Made by a program: the position numbers and the translations under genes. The notes beneath the pieces are model-generated. The model saw nothing but the letters and a program-made list of their open reading frames with translations. It made no database searches and was not told the DNA's origin. Shown piece by piece: positions 50,203 through 59,653 of a stretch of DNA of 64,000 bases. How positions within the stretch are numbered: position 1 is the first letter of the stretch; each line of letters begins with the position of its first letter. Source of the DNA: Cellulosimicrobium cellulans (GTDB lineage: Bacteria; Actinomycetota; Actinomycetes; Actinomycetales; Cellulomonadaceae); assembly GCF_016921195.1 (NCBI RefSeq), contig NZ_JAFGYF010000001.1:930001-994000 (forward strand). Direction: 5' to 3'.

Positions 50203-50484
50203 GTGCTCACCCTGACCGACAACGCCCGTACCGCTGTCCACGACCTGCAGACCCAGGCCGGCGTCCCGGAGGGAGGCGGTCTGCGGATCGCCGAGTCCGC
50301 GGACCAGGCGGGCAGCTTCGAGCTCGCGCTCGTGCCCGCCCCGCAGCCTGACGACACGGTCGTCGAGGACGGGGAGGCGAAGGTGTTCGTGGAGTCCGCC
50401 ACGGCCCCGACCCTCTCGAACCTCACGCTCGACACGGACCCGAACGCGCAGGGCCCGGCGTTCGTCCTGACTCCTCAGGGCTGA
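50203..50484 (+). CDS. HesB/IscA-like protein lacking cysteines
   Basis: 93 aa from GTG 50203 with GAGGAG upstream. The fold pattern of the HesB/IscA family is present (LTLTDNARTAVHDLQTQAG, GLRIAES, then VVEDGEAKVFVESATA), but none of the three Fe-S ligand cysteines is there. Such actinobacterial versions exist and probably do not carry clusters. First host gene right of the tRNA. Confidence 0.75.
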   Translation: MLTLTDNARTAVHDLQTQAGVPEGGGLRIAESADQAGSFELALVPAPQPDDTVVEDGEAKVFVESATAPTLSNLTLDTDPNAQGPAFVLTPQG

Positions 50485-50559
50485 ACCACCACGCACCACC
50501 GGCGCCCGCGCCGGACGACCTCGACGACGCGTCCTCCTCCTCCAGGCGCGTCCTCGGTC

Positions 50560-50604
50560 GCACGACGGGCCGTCCGCTCCGGCGGGCGGCCCGTCGTCGT
50601 GTGC
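50560..50604. terminator. Hairpin between convergent HesB-like and M50 genes
   Basis: A long GC-rich stem (GCACGACGGGCCGTCCGC with a mostly complementary partner) lies between two convergent genes and could end both. Confidence 0.65.
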
Positions 50605-50616
50605 GAAAGGGCAGGC

Positions 50617-51429
50617 TCAGGCCGCCGGTCCGACGATCCACGACCCGCCGAGCACGGCCGCGCCGAGCGTGACGACGAGGAACACGCCCACCCAGAACAG
50701 CCCGGGCACGTGCGTGAGGCGGGCGAGGATGTCGGCGTCGGACGTCGCCGCCCGTCCGCGCGAGCGCTCGCTCTGCAGCTCGAGCACCGGTCGGACCGCG
50801 CCGAGCAGCAGGAACCACGTGACGGCGTAGGCGACGGCGCTCTGCACGTCGGGGGACGCCCACCACGACACGCCGACGAGCGCGGCACCCGTGACGAGCA
50901 CGGACCAGAGCCCGAACCAGTTGCGGATCTGCAGCAGCATGAGGGCGAGCAGCACGACGAGCAGCCACAGCAGCCCGACGGCGTAACCCTGGCGCAGGAG
51001 CGCGGCGGCGCCCAGCCCGATGAGGCCCGGGCCGACGTACCCCATGAACGCGGTGAGGATCATGCCGAACCCGCGCGGCCGACCCGACGACACCGTGAGG
51101 CCGGACGTGTCGGAGTGCAGCCGGATGCCCGAGAGGCGCCGTCCGGTGAGCAGTGCGGCGAGCGCGTGCGACGCCTCGTGCGCGATGGTCACGACATGCC
51201 GCGCGACGCGCCAGACCGGCGTGACGAGCACGACCGCCAGGGCGAGCGCGCCCATCGCGACGACGACGGCGGTCGCCGGGGGAGCGACGGGCGTCGTCGC
51301 GGCCTCCCACACCTGCCCGACGACGTCCCCCACCGAGGAGGCGACGTCACCGCCCGAGGTGGTCCCGCCGTCGGACAGCACGGCTCGGGCTACGGCGAGG
51401 GAGGGCGTCAGCGCGTGCACGCGCGCCAT
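50617..51429 (-). CDS. M50-type membrane metallopeptidase
   Basis: 270 aa from ATG 51429. The zinc motif HEASH is in a TM-adjacent helix (VTIAHEASHALAALLTGRRL). At least five hydrophobic helices follow. The family includes site-2-like proteases and M50B proteins; substrate unknown. The frame is open further upstream, but ATG 51429 gives a normal start. Confidence 0.75.
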   Translation of the reverse strand: MARVHALTPSLAVARAVLSDGGTTSGGDVASSVGDVVGQVWEAATTPVAPPATAVVVAMGALALAVVLVTPVWRVARHVVTIAHEASHALAALLTGRRLSGIRLHSDTSGLTVSSGRPRGFGMILTAFMGYVGPGLIGLGAAALLRQGYAVGLLWLLVVLLALMLLQIRNWFGLWSVLVTGAALVGVSWWASPDVQSAVAYAVTWFLLLGAVRPVLELQSERSRGRAATSDADILARLTHVPGLFWVGVFLVVTLGAAVLGGSWIVGPAA

Positions 51430-51610
51430 TCCACCACAGCCTGCTGTGCCCACGGACGGCGCGACGAGACGCACCTCACCGGCGCCCCGGCGTCGGGCAT
51501 GAGACACTGGGATTCGAGGGCAGCGCGATCCCGCGCGCCCCGCGTCGTGGAGATCCCCCCGGATTGCGTGCGGCGGACCCCGACCTTGAGCCCCGAGAGG
51601 CCCATCACCT

Positions 51611-53131
51611 GTGACTTCCTTCGCCGACTTCGGCCTGCCCACCCCTGTCGTCCGCGAGCTCTCGCGCCAGGGCATCGACTCCCCGTTCCCCATCCAGACC
51701 GCCACGCTGCCCGACTCGCTGAAGGGCCGTGACGTCCTCGGCCGCGGCCGCACCGGCTCCGGCAAGACGCTCGCGTTCTCGCTGCCGACCGTCTCGCGGC
51801 TGTCGTGGGCGAAGTCGTCGCGCCAGGCGCGCCGACCGCGCGCCCTCGTGCTGTGCCCGACGCGCGAGCTCGCCAACCAGATCAACGCCACGATGGAGCC
51901 GGTCGCGAAGGCGCTCGGCCTCGTGACGACGACGATCTTCGGCGGCGTCGCGCAGTCGCGTCAGGTCGCCGCGCTCGACAAGGGCGTGGACATCGTCATC
52001 GCGTGCCCCGGTCGCCTCGAGGACCTCCTCAACCAGCGCCTGCTCACGCTCGACGGCGTCGAGATCACCGTGCTCGACGAGGCCGACCACATGGCCGACC
52101 TCGGGTTCCTGCCCGGCGTGAAGCGCATCATGGACAAGACCCCGAAGCAGGGGCAGCGCATGCTGTTCTCCGCGACGCTCGACAACGGCGTGGACCAGCT
52201 CGTCAAGCGCTACCTCAGCAACCCGGTGCGTCACTCGGTGGACGACGCCGCAGCCGCGCCCCCGCAGATGACGCACCACATCCTCGCGGTGCGCGACGCG
52301 GACGCGAAGAAGCAGATCGTGCACGAGCTCGCGTCGGGCACCGGTCGTCGCGTGCTGTTCATGCGCACCAAGCACCAGGCGAAGAAGCTCGCGAAGCAGC
52401 TCACCGCCAACGGCGTCCCGGCCGTCGACCTGCACGGCAACCTCGGCCAGGGCGCGCGCGAGCGCAACCTCGAGGCGTTCTCCTCGGGTGCGGTGAAGGT
52501 GCTCGTCGCCACGGACATCGCGGCGCGCGGCATCCACGTCGACGACGTCGAGCTCGTCGTGCACGTCGACCCGCCGGCCGAGCACAAGGCGTACCTCCAC
52601 CGCTCGGGCCGCACCGCGCGCGCCGGGTCGGAGGGCGTCGTCGTCACGGTCATGCTCCCGGAGCAGCGCGGCGACGTGCGCGACCTCACGCGCAAGGCGA
52701 AGATCACGGCCCAGCCGAAGCCGGTCGCGCCCGGTGACGCGACCATCAAGGGCCTCGTCGGCGAGGTCGCGGAGTACGTGCGCCCCGCGGACATCACGCC
52801 GCCGCAGACGCAGGCGAAGCGCGGCACCGGGTCGACCAACGGCGGGTCGCGCGCGTCGCGCCGCAACCGTGCGCGCCAGAGCGGCAGCCGTCCGGCGGCG
52901 CAGGGGGCGAGCCAGGGCACGACGGCACAGGGCGGCCAGGGCGCGCAGCGACCGCAGCGCGCGTCCGGTGCGGGCCGTGCCGAGAGCGGCGGCCGGGACG
53001 GTCGTGGCGCGTCGGGCGCGAACGCGGCGGCCGGTGGTCCGTCCGCAGGTCGTCGTCGGGGCGGCCGCGGCCGCGCCCAGCGTCCGGCGGGCGGGTCGAG
53101 CACCGTCTACTCGACCTCCAGCCCGCGCTGA
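51611..53131 (+). CDS. DEAD-box RNA helicase
   Basis: 506 aa from GTG 51611. All motifs are visible: Q motif near residue 24-29 (PFPIQ), motif I GRTGSGKT, PTRELA, VLDEADHM (DEAD), SAT, and the C-terminal RGIHVDDVELVVHVDPP and HRSGRTARAG. After about residue 400 a basic Gly/Arg/Ala/Gln-rich tail follows, as in cold-shock or rRNA-processing helicases. ATP-dependent RNA unwinding; exact substrate unknown. Confidence 0.92.
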   Translation: MTSFADFGLPTPVVRELSRQGIDSPFPIQTATLPDSLKGRDVLGRGRTGSGKTLAFSLPTVSRLSWAKSSRQARRPRALVLCPTRELANQINATMEPVAKALGLVTTTIFGGVAQSRQVAALDKGVDIVIACPGRLEDLLNQRLLTLDGVEITVLDEADHMADLGFLPGVKRIMDKTPKQGQRMLFSATLDNGVDQLVKRYLSNPVRHSVDDAAAAPPQMTHHILAVRDADAKKQIVHELASGTGRRVLFMRTKHQAKKLAKQLTANGVPAVDLHGNLGQGARERNLEAFSSGAVKVLVATDIAARGIHVDDVELVVHVDPPAEHKAYLHRSGRTARAGSEGVVVTVMLPEQRGDVRDLTRKAKITAQPKPVAPGDATIKGLVGEVAEYVRPADITPPQTQAKRGTGSTNGGSRASRRNRARQSGSRPAAQGASQGTTAQGGQGAQRPQRASGAGRAESGGRDGRGASGANAAAGGPSAGRRRGGRGRAQRPAGGSSTVYSTSSPR

Positions 53132-53147
53132 CGCCCGCACGCCGGGT

Positions 53148-53164
53148 GCATGACTTTTTCATGC
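53148..53164. repeat. Short inverted repeat upstream of msrB
   Basis: GCATGA and TCATGC flank CTTTT. It lies between the helicase stop and msrB, and could be a weak terminator or an operator. Confidence 0.4.
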
Positions 53165-53231
53165 GCTCAGCCGTGGAGCGGGCCGGGAACACGGGAGCGA
53201 CGCGGGCGGTTGGGATCGTCGGAGGTGGATC

Positions 53232-53660
53232 ATGACCAGCCAGACCCACGAGAACCAGCCCTACGAGGTCGTGAAGACCGACGACGAGTGGCGCGCCGAG
53301 CTGTCCCCGCAGGAGTACGCCGTGCTGCGGCAGGCGGGGACGGAGCGCGCGTGGACGGGCGAGCTGCTCGACGAGAAGCGCGTCGGCGTCTACGCGTGTC
53401 GCGCGTGCGGCAACGAGCTGTTCCGCTCGGACACCAAGTTCGACTCGCACTGCGGGTGGCCGAGCTTCTTCAGCCCGCTCGCGGGCGACCGCGTCGAGCT
53501 CCTCACCGACCGCAGCCACGGCATGGTGCGCACCGAGGTGCGCTGCGCGCGCTGCGGCTCGCACCTGGGCCACGTGTTCGACGACGCGCCCCAGACGCCG
53601 ACGGGCGACCGGTTCTGCATGAACTCGGTCAGCCTGACCTTCCAGGCCGCTTCGGAGTAG
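53232..53660 (+). CDS. msrB: Peptide-methionine (R)-S-oxide reductase
   Basis: 142 aa. The structural zinc pairs (CRACGNELF and [12 protein letters not shown]), HCGWPSFF and the catalytic Cys in RFCMNSVSL are all present. It reduces R-methionine sulfoxide in proteins and protects against oxidative damage. Stop overlaps the convergent DUF2809 gene. Confidence 0.93.
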   Translation: MTSQTHENQPYEVVKTDDEWRAELSPQEYAVLRQAGTERAWTGELLDEKRVGVYACRACGNELFRSDTKFDSHCGWPSFFSPLAGDRVELLTDRSHGMVRTEVRCARCGSHLGHVFDDAPQTPTGDRFCMNSVSLTFQAASE

Positions 53661-54090
53661 CCGAGCGGGTGCCGGCCCACGCGTCGACCGCGCACGCGAG
53701 GCCGACGCCCACGAGATAGCAGACCAGGTCCCGCACCGCGAACGTGCTGCCCAGCAGCCACGCCGCGGGCGGGACCGCGTCGTTCACGGCGGCAGCCAGC
53801 CCCGTGGCCTGCAGCGCCTCGACCGCCCAGCACCACGCGAGCGCGACGGAGCCCGCGGTGAGCGGGCGCACGCGCGCGAGCACGAGGACCACGAGCACGT
53901 AGGTCGCGACGGCGTACAGGACGTCCCCGCCGACGTCCCCCCAGGGGTCGGGCACCCGTGTCGCGACGAGGAGTCCCGCGACCACGACGAGCCCGAGCAC
54001 GAGGGTGACGACGAGGCGTCGCCGGCGGGGTCGCGAGAGCACCGGCGTGGCGCCGGGGCGGGGCGAGCGGGCGCCGTCGGGCACCGTCAT
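53629..54090 (-). CDS. DUF2809 membrane protein
   Basis: 153 aa. Four hydrophobic segments, with the family pattern [20 protein letters not shown] and AVEALQATG, then a C-terminal [18 protein letters not shown]. Unknown function. Its end overlaps msrB convergently. Confidence 0.75.
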   Translation of the reverse strand: MTVPDGARSPRPGATPVLSRPRRRRLVVTLVLGLVVVAGLLVATRVPDPWGDVGGDVLYAVATYVLVVLVLARVRPLTAGSVALAWCWAVEALQATGLAAAVNDAVPPAAWLLGSTFAVRDLVCYLVGVGLACAVDAWAGTRSATPKRPGRSG

Positions 54091-54109
54091 GCGAGGTCAG
54101 CGCGAAGCG

Positions 54110-54613
54110 TCACCGGTTCGCGGCCCAGCGCACGACGTCCTCGGAGTAGCGGTGCAGGAGGCTCGCGAGCGTCGCGACGTCGGCGCGGTCCCAGCCGTCG
54201 AGCGCCTCGGTGATCGAGATGACCCGGCCGCTGTGGGCGGCGTGGAGCCGAGCCTCGCCGTCCGGCGTGAGCGTGATGAGCTGGCCGCGCGAGTCGTCGG
54301 GGTCGACCTCGCGCGCCACGAGGCCCAGGGCGTGGAGCCGGCTGAGCTGGCGGGAGATCGTCGCGCGGCCGACGCCGAAGTGCGCGGCGAGCTCCGACCC
54401 GCGGATGCCGGGGTGGTCGGCGATGTGCGCGAGGAGCGGGTAGGCGCTCGCCTCGAGCCCCGGGTGGATGCGGCGCGCCATCCCCGTCGCGACGGCACCC
54501 GCTCGGCGAAGCAGGACCCGCAGCTCGCGTTCCAGGTCGACGTACGCGACGTCCGGCTCGGCGTCGCGCGCGGCGTCGGGAACGGTGCGGGTGGGAGCGG
54601 TCTCGGCGGGCAC
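54110..54613 (-). CDS. MarR-family regulator
   Basis: 167 aa from GTG 54613 (open upstream to 54691). The winged helix runs about 55-125, with RGSELAAHFGVGRATISRQL and a wing DPDDSRGQLITLT. MarR proteins usually repress nearby stress or export genes; here the neighbour is the DHA2 transporter. Confidence 0.85.
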   Translation of the reverse strand: MPAETAPTRTVPDAARDAEPDVAYVDLERELRVLLRRAGAVATGMARRIHPGLEASAYPLLAHIADHPGIRGSELAAHFGVGRATISRQLSRLHALGLVAREVDPDDSRGQLITLTPDGEARLHAAHSGRVISITEALDGWDRADVATLASLLHRYSEDVVRWAANR

Positions 54614-54695
54614 ACGCCCATCATGACGCCCCGGGAGGCATGCGGTCACGTTCGTCCCGAAAACCTCACCCGCTGGACGCTCGACCAGCACGCCG

Positions 54696-54741
54696 GGCGC
54701 AAAGAAATGTGCGGCCCCGAGGAATCTCGGGACCGCACATT
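54696..54741 (-). terminator. Terminator of the DHA2 transporter gene
   Basis: AATGTGCGG and CCGCACATT with an inner CCCGA/TCGGG pair form a strong hairpin; on the minus strand it is followed by TTTCTTTGCG. Confidence 0.8.
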
Positions 54742-54766
54742 CCGTGCACCCAGCGCGGGGGCGGGA

Positions 54767-56476
54767 TCAGCGCGACGAGCGCGCCGCTCGCTCGTCGTCG
54801 ACCACGCCCGCGGGCTCGTACGCCTCGAGGAGCGTCGACTCCGTCGCCTCGGCCGGCGTGACGCGGCCGGGGGTCGCGTCGGCCGGGGGCTCGCTCCCGG
54901 CGAGCGCGGCCTCCTTCTCGAGGCGCTCCTGCAGACCGGTCTTGGTGCCGAGCGGCACCTCCTTGAGGAACGACACGGCGATCAGCGCGACGAGCGCGAG
55001 CGGCACCGCGACGAGGAAGATCTCGGCGATGCCGTCGCCGTAGGACTTCTCCACGAGGTCCTTGATCGGCGCGGGCAGGGTCGCGACGTCCGGCACGGCG
55101 TTGCCGCCGCCCATCGAGTCGGCCGGGATGCCGAGCTTCGTCAGGCCGTCCTGGATCGACGTCGTGACCTTGGTGGCGAGCACCGCGCCGAGCACGGACA
55201 CGCCGATCGCGCCACCGAGGCTGCGGAAGAACGCGACGGTCGAGGTGCCGGCGCCCATCTCGTCGACGTCGAGCGTGTTCTGCACGGCGAGCACGAGGTT
55301 CTGCATGAGCATGCCCATGCTGACGCCGAGGAAGAACAGGTAGACGCTGATGAGCGTGAAGCTCGTGTGGTAGTCGATCGTCGACAGGGCGAACAGCGAC
55401 GCGACGAGCACCGCGCCACCCGTGACCATGAAGGCCTTGTAGCGGCCGTACCGCGTGATGAGCTGGCCGAAGACCGTCGACGCGACGAACGTGCCGACGA
55501 TCATCGGGATCGTCAGGAGGCCCGACTCGGTCGGGGTCTTGCCGCGCGCCACCTGCATGTACTGGCTGAGGAACACGGCGGTGCCGAACATCGCGACGCC
55601 GACGGCGACGGACGCGACGACCGCGAGGACGAACGTGCGGTTCTTGAACAGGTGGAGCGGGATGAGCGGTTCGGGGGTCACGCGCTCGACGAGCACGGCA
55701 CCGACGAGCGCGAGGACCGCGCCGCCGACCATCGCGAACGTCTGCCACGAGAGCCACTCGAAGTTCTGCCCGGCGAACGTCACCCACAGCAGGAGCGAGG
55801 AGACGCCGGCGCTGATGAGGATCGCGCCCCAGTAGTCGATGCGGACGACGCGGCGCGCGACCTTCGGCAGGTGCAGCGTGCGCTGGAGCACGATGATCGC
55901 GGCGATCGCGAACGGCAGCCCGACGAAGAAGTTGAGGCGCCAGCTCACGACGTCGGTGAGGACGCCGCCCAGGAGCGGTCCGCCGATCTGGCTCACGGCC
56001 ATGATGCCGCCCATGAGGCCCATGAACTTGCCGCGCTCGCGCGGCGAGATGATGTCCGTGATGAGCACGGTGGCGAGCGCCATGAGGCCGCCTGCGCCGA
56101 TGCCCTGGAAGGCCCGGAGCGCGATGAGCGTCCCGACGTTCTGCGACAGGCCGGCGAGCGCCGAGGAGACGACCGCGACGATCAGCGCGATCTGGATGAG
56201 GACCTTGCGGTTGGTGAGGTCGGCGAGCTTGCCCCAGATCGGGGTCGAGATCGTCATGGCGAGCAGGGTCGAGGTGACGACCCAGGTGTAGGACGACTGC
56301 GAGCCGTCCAGGTCGCTGACGATCTTGGGGAGCGAGCTCGACACGATCGAGCTCGCGAGGATCGCGACGAACATGCCGAGGAGGATCCCGGAGAGGGACT
56401 CCATGACCTCGCGACGGGTCATGGACGTCTCGGTGCCGCCGGGCGGGGCGGTGCGTTCTGGTGTGGTGCTGGTCAT
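54767..56476 (-). CDS. DHA2-type MFS drug exporter
   Basis: 569 aa. About 14 TM helices. Motif A-like GKLADLTNRKVL, motif C-like GPLLGGVLTDVVSWRLNFF, and a C-terminal acidic tail. This is the EmrB/QacA layout, so drug or toxic compound/proton antiport is likely. It follows a MarR gene (56650) in the same direction, across 173 bp of GTGTCGG-type repeats. Confidence 0.9.
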   Translation of the reverse strand: MTSTTPERTAPPGGTETSMTRREVMESLSGILLGMFVAILASSIVSSSLPKIVSDLDGSQSSYTWVVTSTLLAMTISTPIWGKLADLTNRKVLIQIALIVAVVSSALAGLSQNVGTLIALRAFQGIGAGGLMALATVLITDIISPRERGKFMGLMGGIMAVSQIGGPLLGGVLTDVVSWRLNFFVGLPFAIAAIIVLQRTLHLPKVARRVVRIDYWGAILISAGVSSLLLWVTFAGQNFEWLSWQTFAMVGGAVLALVGAVLVERVTPEPLIPLHLFKNRTFVLAVVASVAVGVAMFGTAVFLSQYMQVARGKTPTESGLLTIPMIVGTFVASTVFGQLITRYGRYKAFMVTGGAVLVASLFALSTIDYHTSFTLISVYLFFLGVSMGMLMQNLVLAVQNTLDVDEMGAGTSTVAFFRSLGGAIGVSVLGAVLATKVTTSIQDGLTKLGIPADSMGGGNAVPDVATLPAPIKDLVEKSYGDGIAEIFLVAVPLALVALIAVSFLKEVPLGTKTGLQERLEKEAALAGSEPPADATPGRVTPAEATESTLLEAYEPAGVVDDERAARSSR

Positions 56477-56649
56477 GAGGCGCTGAGTTCCTTGCTCACG
56501 GGGCCGTGTCGGAGCGGCCGTGTCGTGTGGCGTGTCGTGTGGCGGTGTCGGTGTCGGTGGTCAGGTGGTCCGTGGTCGATCGCGCGGCGGCGCGGTCCGC
56601 GGTCGTGGGGGCGTGCCCGACGGCGGTGGGCGCCGGCGGGCGCCGTCGG

Positions 56650-57153
56650 TCACCCGGCCGTGCGGGGAGCGTCGTGGCCGGCGACGACCGCCGCGACGAC
56701 GCGCTCGATGTGGCGCGTGGCCTCGACGATCTCGTCGTCGTGCCACTCGGCGAACGTCGTGGCGGCCAGGGCGTCGATGTGCTCGTACGCCCGCAGGACG
56801 AGTGCCCGCCCGTCCTCGGTGAGCTCGACGGTCCGGGCGCGCCGGTCGTCGTCGTCCACCGTGCGGCGGACGAGCCCCTCGTCCACCAGGTGGCTCACCT
56901 GGCGGCTCGCGACGGACAGGTCGACGCGGAGCCTCGCGGCGACGTCCCCGAGCTGGACGGGGCCGCACCGCTGGAGCATGCGGAGCAGGCCGAACGACGA
57001 CCGCGGGATGTCGAGGTCGCGCGCGATGCGGACGGCCGACTCGCGCTGCGCGCGGGCCAGCTCGTCGAGCGCGCGGATGAGGCCCGCCGCGGGGGACGGG
57101 TCGGGGGCGAGCTCGGGGGCCGCGGTGGTCGCGGAGGGGGTGATGACGGGCAC
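56650..57153 (-). CDS. MarR-family regulator of the exporter operon
   Basis: 167 aa from GTG 57153. The winged helix runs about 55-125 (LGDVAARLRVDLSVASRQVS with wing DDDRRARTVELT). It precedes the DHA2 exporter and has palindromes in its own promoter, so it probably represses itself and the exporter until a ligand binds. Confidence 0.88.
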   Translation of the reverse strand: MPVITPSATTAAPELAPDPSPAAGLIRALDELARAQRESAVRIARDLDIPRSSFGLLRMLQRCGPVQLGDVAARLRVDLSVASRQVSHLVDEGLVRRTVDDDDRRARTVELTEDGRALVLRAYEHIDALAATTFAEWHDDEIVEATRHIERVVAAVVAGHDAPRTAG

Positions 57154-57161
57154 GGCTACTC

Positions 57162-57208
57162 CTTGGTTGCTGCAGGCAAGCATACTCCTCGCAGTTGCTT
57201 TCAGCAAC
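57162..57208. promoter_or_regulatory. MarR operator palindromes
   Basis: GTTGCTTTCAGCAAC (57194-57208) is a perfect inverted repeat; a related TTGCTGCAGGCAA lies at about 57167-57179. Both are just upstream of the MarR start and share TTGC half sites. The -10-like CATACT (about 57180) lies between them. Confidence 0.65.
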
Positions 57209-57258
57209 CATTGTCTGCGGCAAGGAATTCCCGGGCTCCCTGCGAGGCCCGGAGACGG

Positions 57259-57316
57259 CCGAACCCGGGGCAGGTCCGCACGCGGCGGCTGCCGCGAGGA
57301 CCGGTCCCGGGTTCGG
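57259..57316. terminator. Hairpin between MarR region and sugar porter
   Basis: CCGAACCCGGG pairs with CCCGGGTTCGG. It lies just after the stop of the sugar porter on the minus strand, so it probably ends that transcript. Confidence 0.6.
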
Positions 57317-57328
57317 GTCAGAGAGTGA

Positions 57329-58783
57329 TCAGCTCGCGGTACGACCCACGCGCTCGTCGCCCATGTCCTCGAGCTCCACGCCCTTGGTCTCGGGGACCTT
57401 GGTGAAGACGAAGACGAACGACAGCGCCGCGAAGATCGCGTACATGAGGTAGGGGATCGTGGCGCCGAAGGCCGACAGCATCGGCGGGAACGTGAGGGTG
57501 ATCGCGAAGTTCGCGAGCCACTGCGCCATCGCCGCGACGCCGAGCGCGGCCGCGCGGATCCGGTTCGGGAACATCTCGCCCAGCAGCACCCAGACGAGCG
57601 GCCCCCACGACGCCCCGAAGAACACGACGAACGCGTTCGCCGCGACCAGGGCGATGGGGCCCCAGGGGTCGGGCAGGGTGATGTCCTTGCCGCTCCCCAC
57701 CGCCTGCGTGAACGCGAGCGCCATGAGGCCGAGCGAGATCGTCATCCCCGCCGAGCCGATGAGCAGGATCGGGCGACGCCCCACCTTGTCCACGAGCGCG
57801 ATCGCGATGAACGTCACCGCCACGTTCGTCACGGACGTGATGGTCGAGACGAGGAACGACTGGCTCTCGTCGAACCCGACCGCCTGCCACAGCGTGGTCG
57901 AGTAGTAGAAGATCACGTTGATCCCGACGAACTGCTGGAACACCGAGAGCAGGATGCCGACCCACACGATCGGCTTGAGCCCGAACGTCGAGCCCTTGAG
58001 GGTGCCTTCCTGGGCGTTCTTCTCGTCGACCGCGATCGAGCGGTGGATCTGCGCGATGCGGTCGTCGACGTCCTCCTCGGGGCCGAGGACGGACTCCAGC
58101 ACGGCGCGCGCCTCGTCGTCGCGCCCCTTGGCCACGAGGTAGCGCGGCGACTCGGGGATCCGGAGGGCGAGGATGCCGTAGACCGCGGCCGGGACCACGC
58201 AGACGAGGAACATCCACCGCCACGCCTCCCACCCGAACCACAGCTCGTTGGCGGCGCCGCCGGCCGTCTCGGCGAGCAGCTGGTCGGAGAGCAGGGCGGC
58301 GAAGATGCCGACCGTGATCGCGAGCTGCTGCAGCGATCCCATGCGGCCCCGCAGGCGGGCCGGCGCGATCTCCGCGATGTACGCCGGGGCGATGACCGAG
58401 GCGATGCCGATGCCGACGCCGGCCATGAAGCGCCAGATCGCGAGGTCGAACGCCGACCAGGCGATGGCCGACAGGATCGACGAGGCGAAGAACAGGATCG
58501 CGCCGAACACCATCACGCGTGTACGACCCCAGCGGTCGGCCAGCTTCCCACCCGACCATGCGCCGAGCGCGCACCCGAGGAGCGCGATCGCGACGACGAG
58601 GCCGGTGACCGCGGAGTCGAGGTCGAACTGGCCCTCGATCGCGGCGACCGCACCGTTGATGACGGAGCTGTCGAAGCCGAAGAGGAATCCGCCGACGGCC
58701 GCGGCGACGGCCAGACCGATCGCCTTGCGGTGGGCGCTGCGTGCGCTCACGGTCCCGTGACCTGCTGCGTCGCTGCTCGACAT
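57329..58783 (-). CDS. Sugar porter MFS transporter
   Basis: 484 aa. 12 TM helices with sugar porter signatures: GFLFGFDSSVINGA, GGKLADRWGRTRVM, PESPRYL, FYYSTTLWQAVG and the C-terminal PETKG. Proton symport of a sugar or polyol is likely; the substrate cannot be told. Confidence 0.9.
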   Translation of the reverse strand: MSSSDAAGHGTVSARSAHRKAIGLAVAAAVGGFLFGFDSSVINGAVAAIEGQFDLDSAVTGLVVAIALLGCALGAWSGGKLADRWGRTRVMVFGAILFFASSILSAIAWSAFDLAIWRFMAGVGIGIASVIAPAYIAEIAPARLRGRMGSLQQLAITVGIFAALLSDQLLAETAGGAANELWFGWEAWRWMFLVCVVPAAVYGILALRIPESPRYLVAKGRDDEARAVLESVLGPEEDVDDRIAQIHRSIAVDEKNAQEGTLKGSTFGLKPIVWVGILLSVFQQFVGINVIFYYSTTLWQAVGFDESQSFLVSTITSVTNVAVTFIAIALVDKVGRRPILLIGSAGMTISLGLMALAFTQAVGSGKDITLPDPWGPIALVAANAFVVFFGASWGPLVWVLLGEMFPNRIRAAALGVAAMAQWLANFAITLTFPPMLSAFGATIPYLMYAIFAALSFVFVFTKVPETKGVELEDMGDERVGRTAS

Positions 58784-58963
58784 CTCTCCTCCGCTCCTTC
58801 CGGAGCCGGTAGGAGGCCCCTTTCGTCACTGTAGGACGGGGTGCTCGCGGCGGCGCGGTGAACGGGGTGCGGCGAACGTCACGCGCGGGGACTCGAGCCG
58901 TGTAGCGGCCGGCGGCGGGCCGCGCCGGTGCGACCGCCCCCGCGCCGGGTGGAGACTGGGCGG

Positions 58964-59647
58964 GTGCCCGACGACGTCCCCGCCACCCCCGGAGCCCGGC
59001 CCGACCCCGGCCGGTCCGACCGCACGCAGCGCCCCCGCCGCCCGGCGATGCTCGACCCGCGCGACGCGGACGAGCTCCCCGGCGAGCTCGACCCCGCGCT
59101 GCGCGACCAGGTCGCGCACACCACCGCGCACGCGATCGTGCACCGTGCCCGCGACACCGAGGACCCGCAGGTCGTCGAGCGTCTGGTCCACCTCGTCGAG
59201 ACCGAGGGGCTCGACGTCGTCGCCGGCCTGTGGTCCGACGCGGCGCCCAACTCCCTGCCCGGCGCGCTCTGGCGGCTCTACGTGCTGCGCGAGTGGGTCC
59301 GTCGCGACCCGCAGACCGTGACGCTGCGGTACCGGCTCGGGGTCGACGCGGCCCCGGTCCACGAGGCCATCGCCGGCGTGCCCCGACCGCCCGGGCCGCA
59401 GGACGTGCGCGACCTCGCCGACGCCGTGCTCTCCGGCGTGTTCACCGGCGACCTCGCGGTCGCTCTCGAACGCGCCGGGTCCTTCTGCCGGATCCTCGCC
59501 ACGGGAGCCGCGTTCGACGCCGACGCCCGCGAGGTCGCCGACCCGGACGGCGCCCTGCGCATGACCCGGGGCGCCGGCTCCCTGCTCCGCACGGCCCAGG
59601 AGCTCGAGCACGCCGCCGAGCTCTGGCGCGCGGACCGCCTCGACTGA
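58964..59647 (+). CDS. Conserved actinobacterial protein of unknown function
   Basis: 227 aa from GTG 58964. Helical, soluble, with DADELPGELDPALRDQVAHT and RLGVDAAPVHEAIAGVPRPP; no enzyme motif. Similar proteins are sometimes labelled as RNA polymerase beta subunits in databases, which the sequence does not support. Confidence 0.65.
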   Translation: MPDDVPATPGARPDPGRSDRTQRPRRPAMLDPRDADELPGELDPALRDQVAHTTAHAIVHRARDTEDPQVVERLVHLVETEGLDVVAGLWSDAAPNSLPGALWRLYVLREWVRRDPQTVTLRYRLGVDAAPVHEAIAGVPRPPGPQDVRDLADAVLSGVFTGDLAVALERAGSFCRILATGAAFDADAREVADPDGALRMTRGAGSLLRTAQELEHAAELWRADRLD

Positions 59648-59653
59648 ACCGCC

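Noticed and set aside
54005-57328. 1107-aa plus-strand frame across MarR and exporter genes
   Set aside because: Arg/Asp/Glu-rich shadow opposite recognised MarR and MFS genes.
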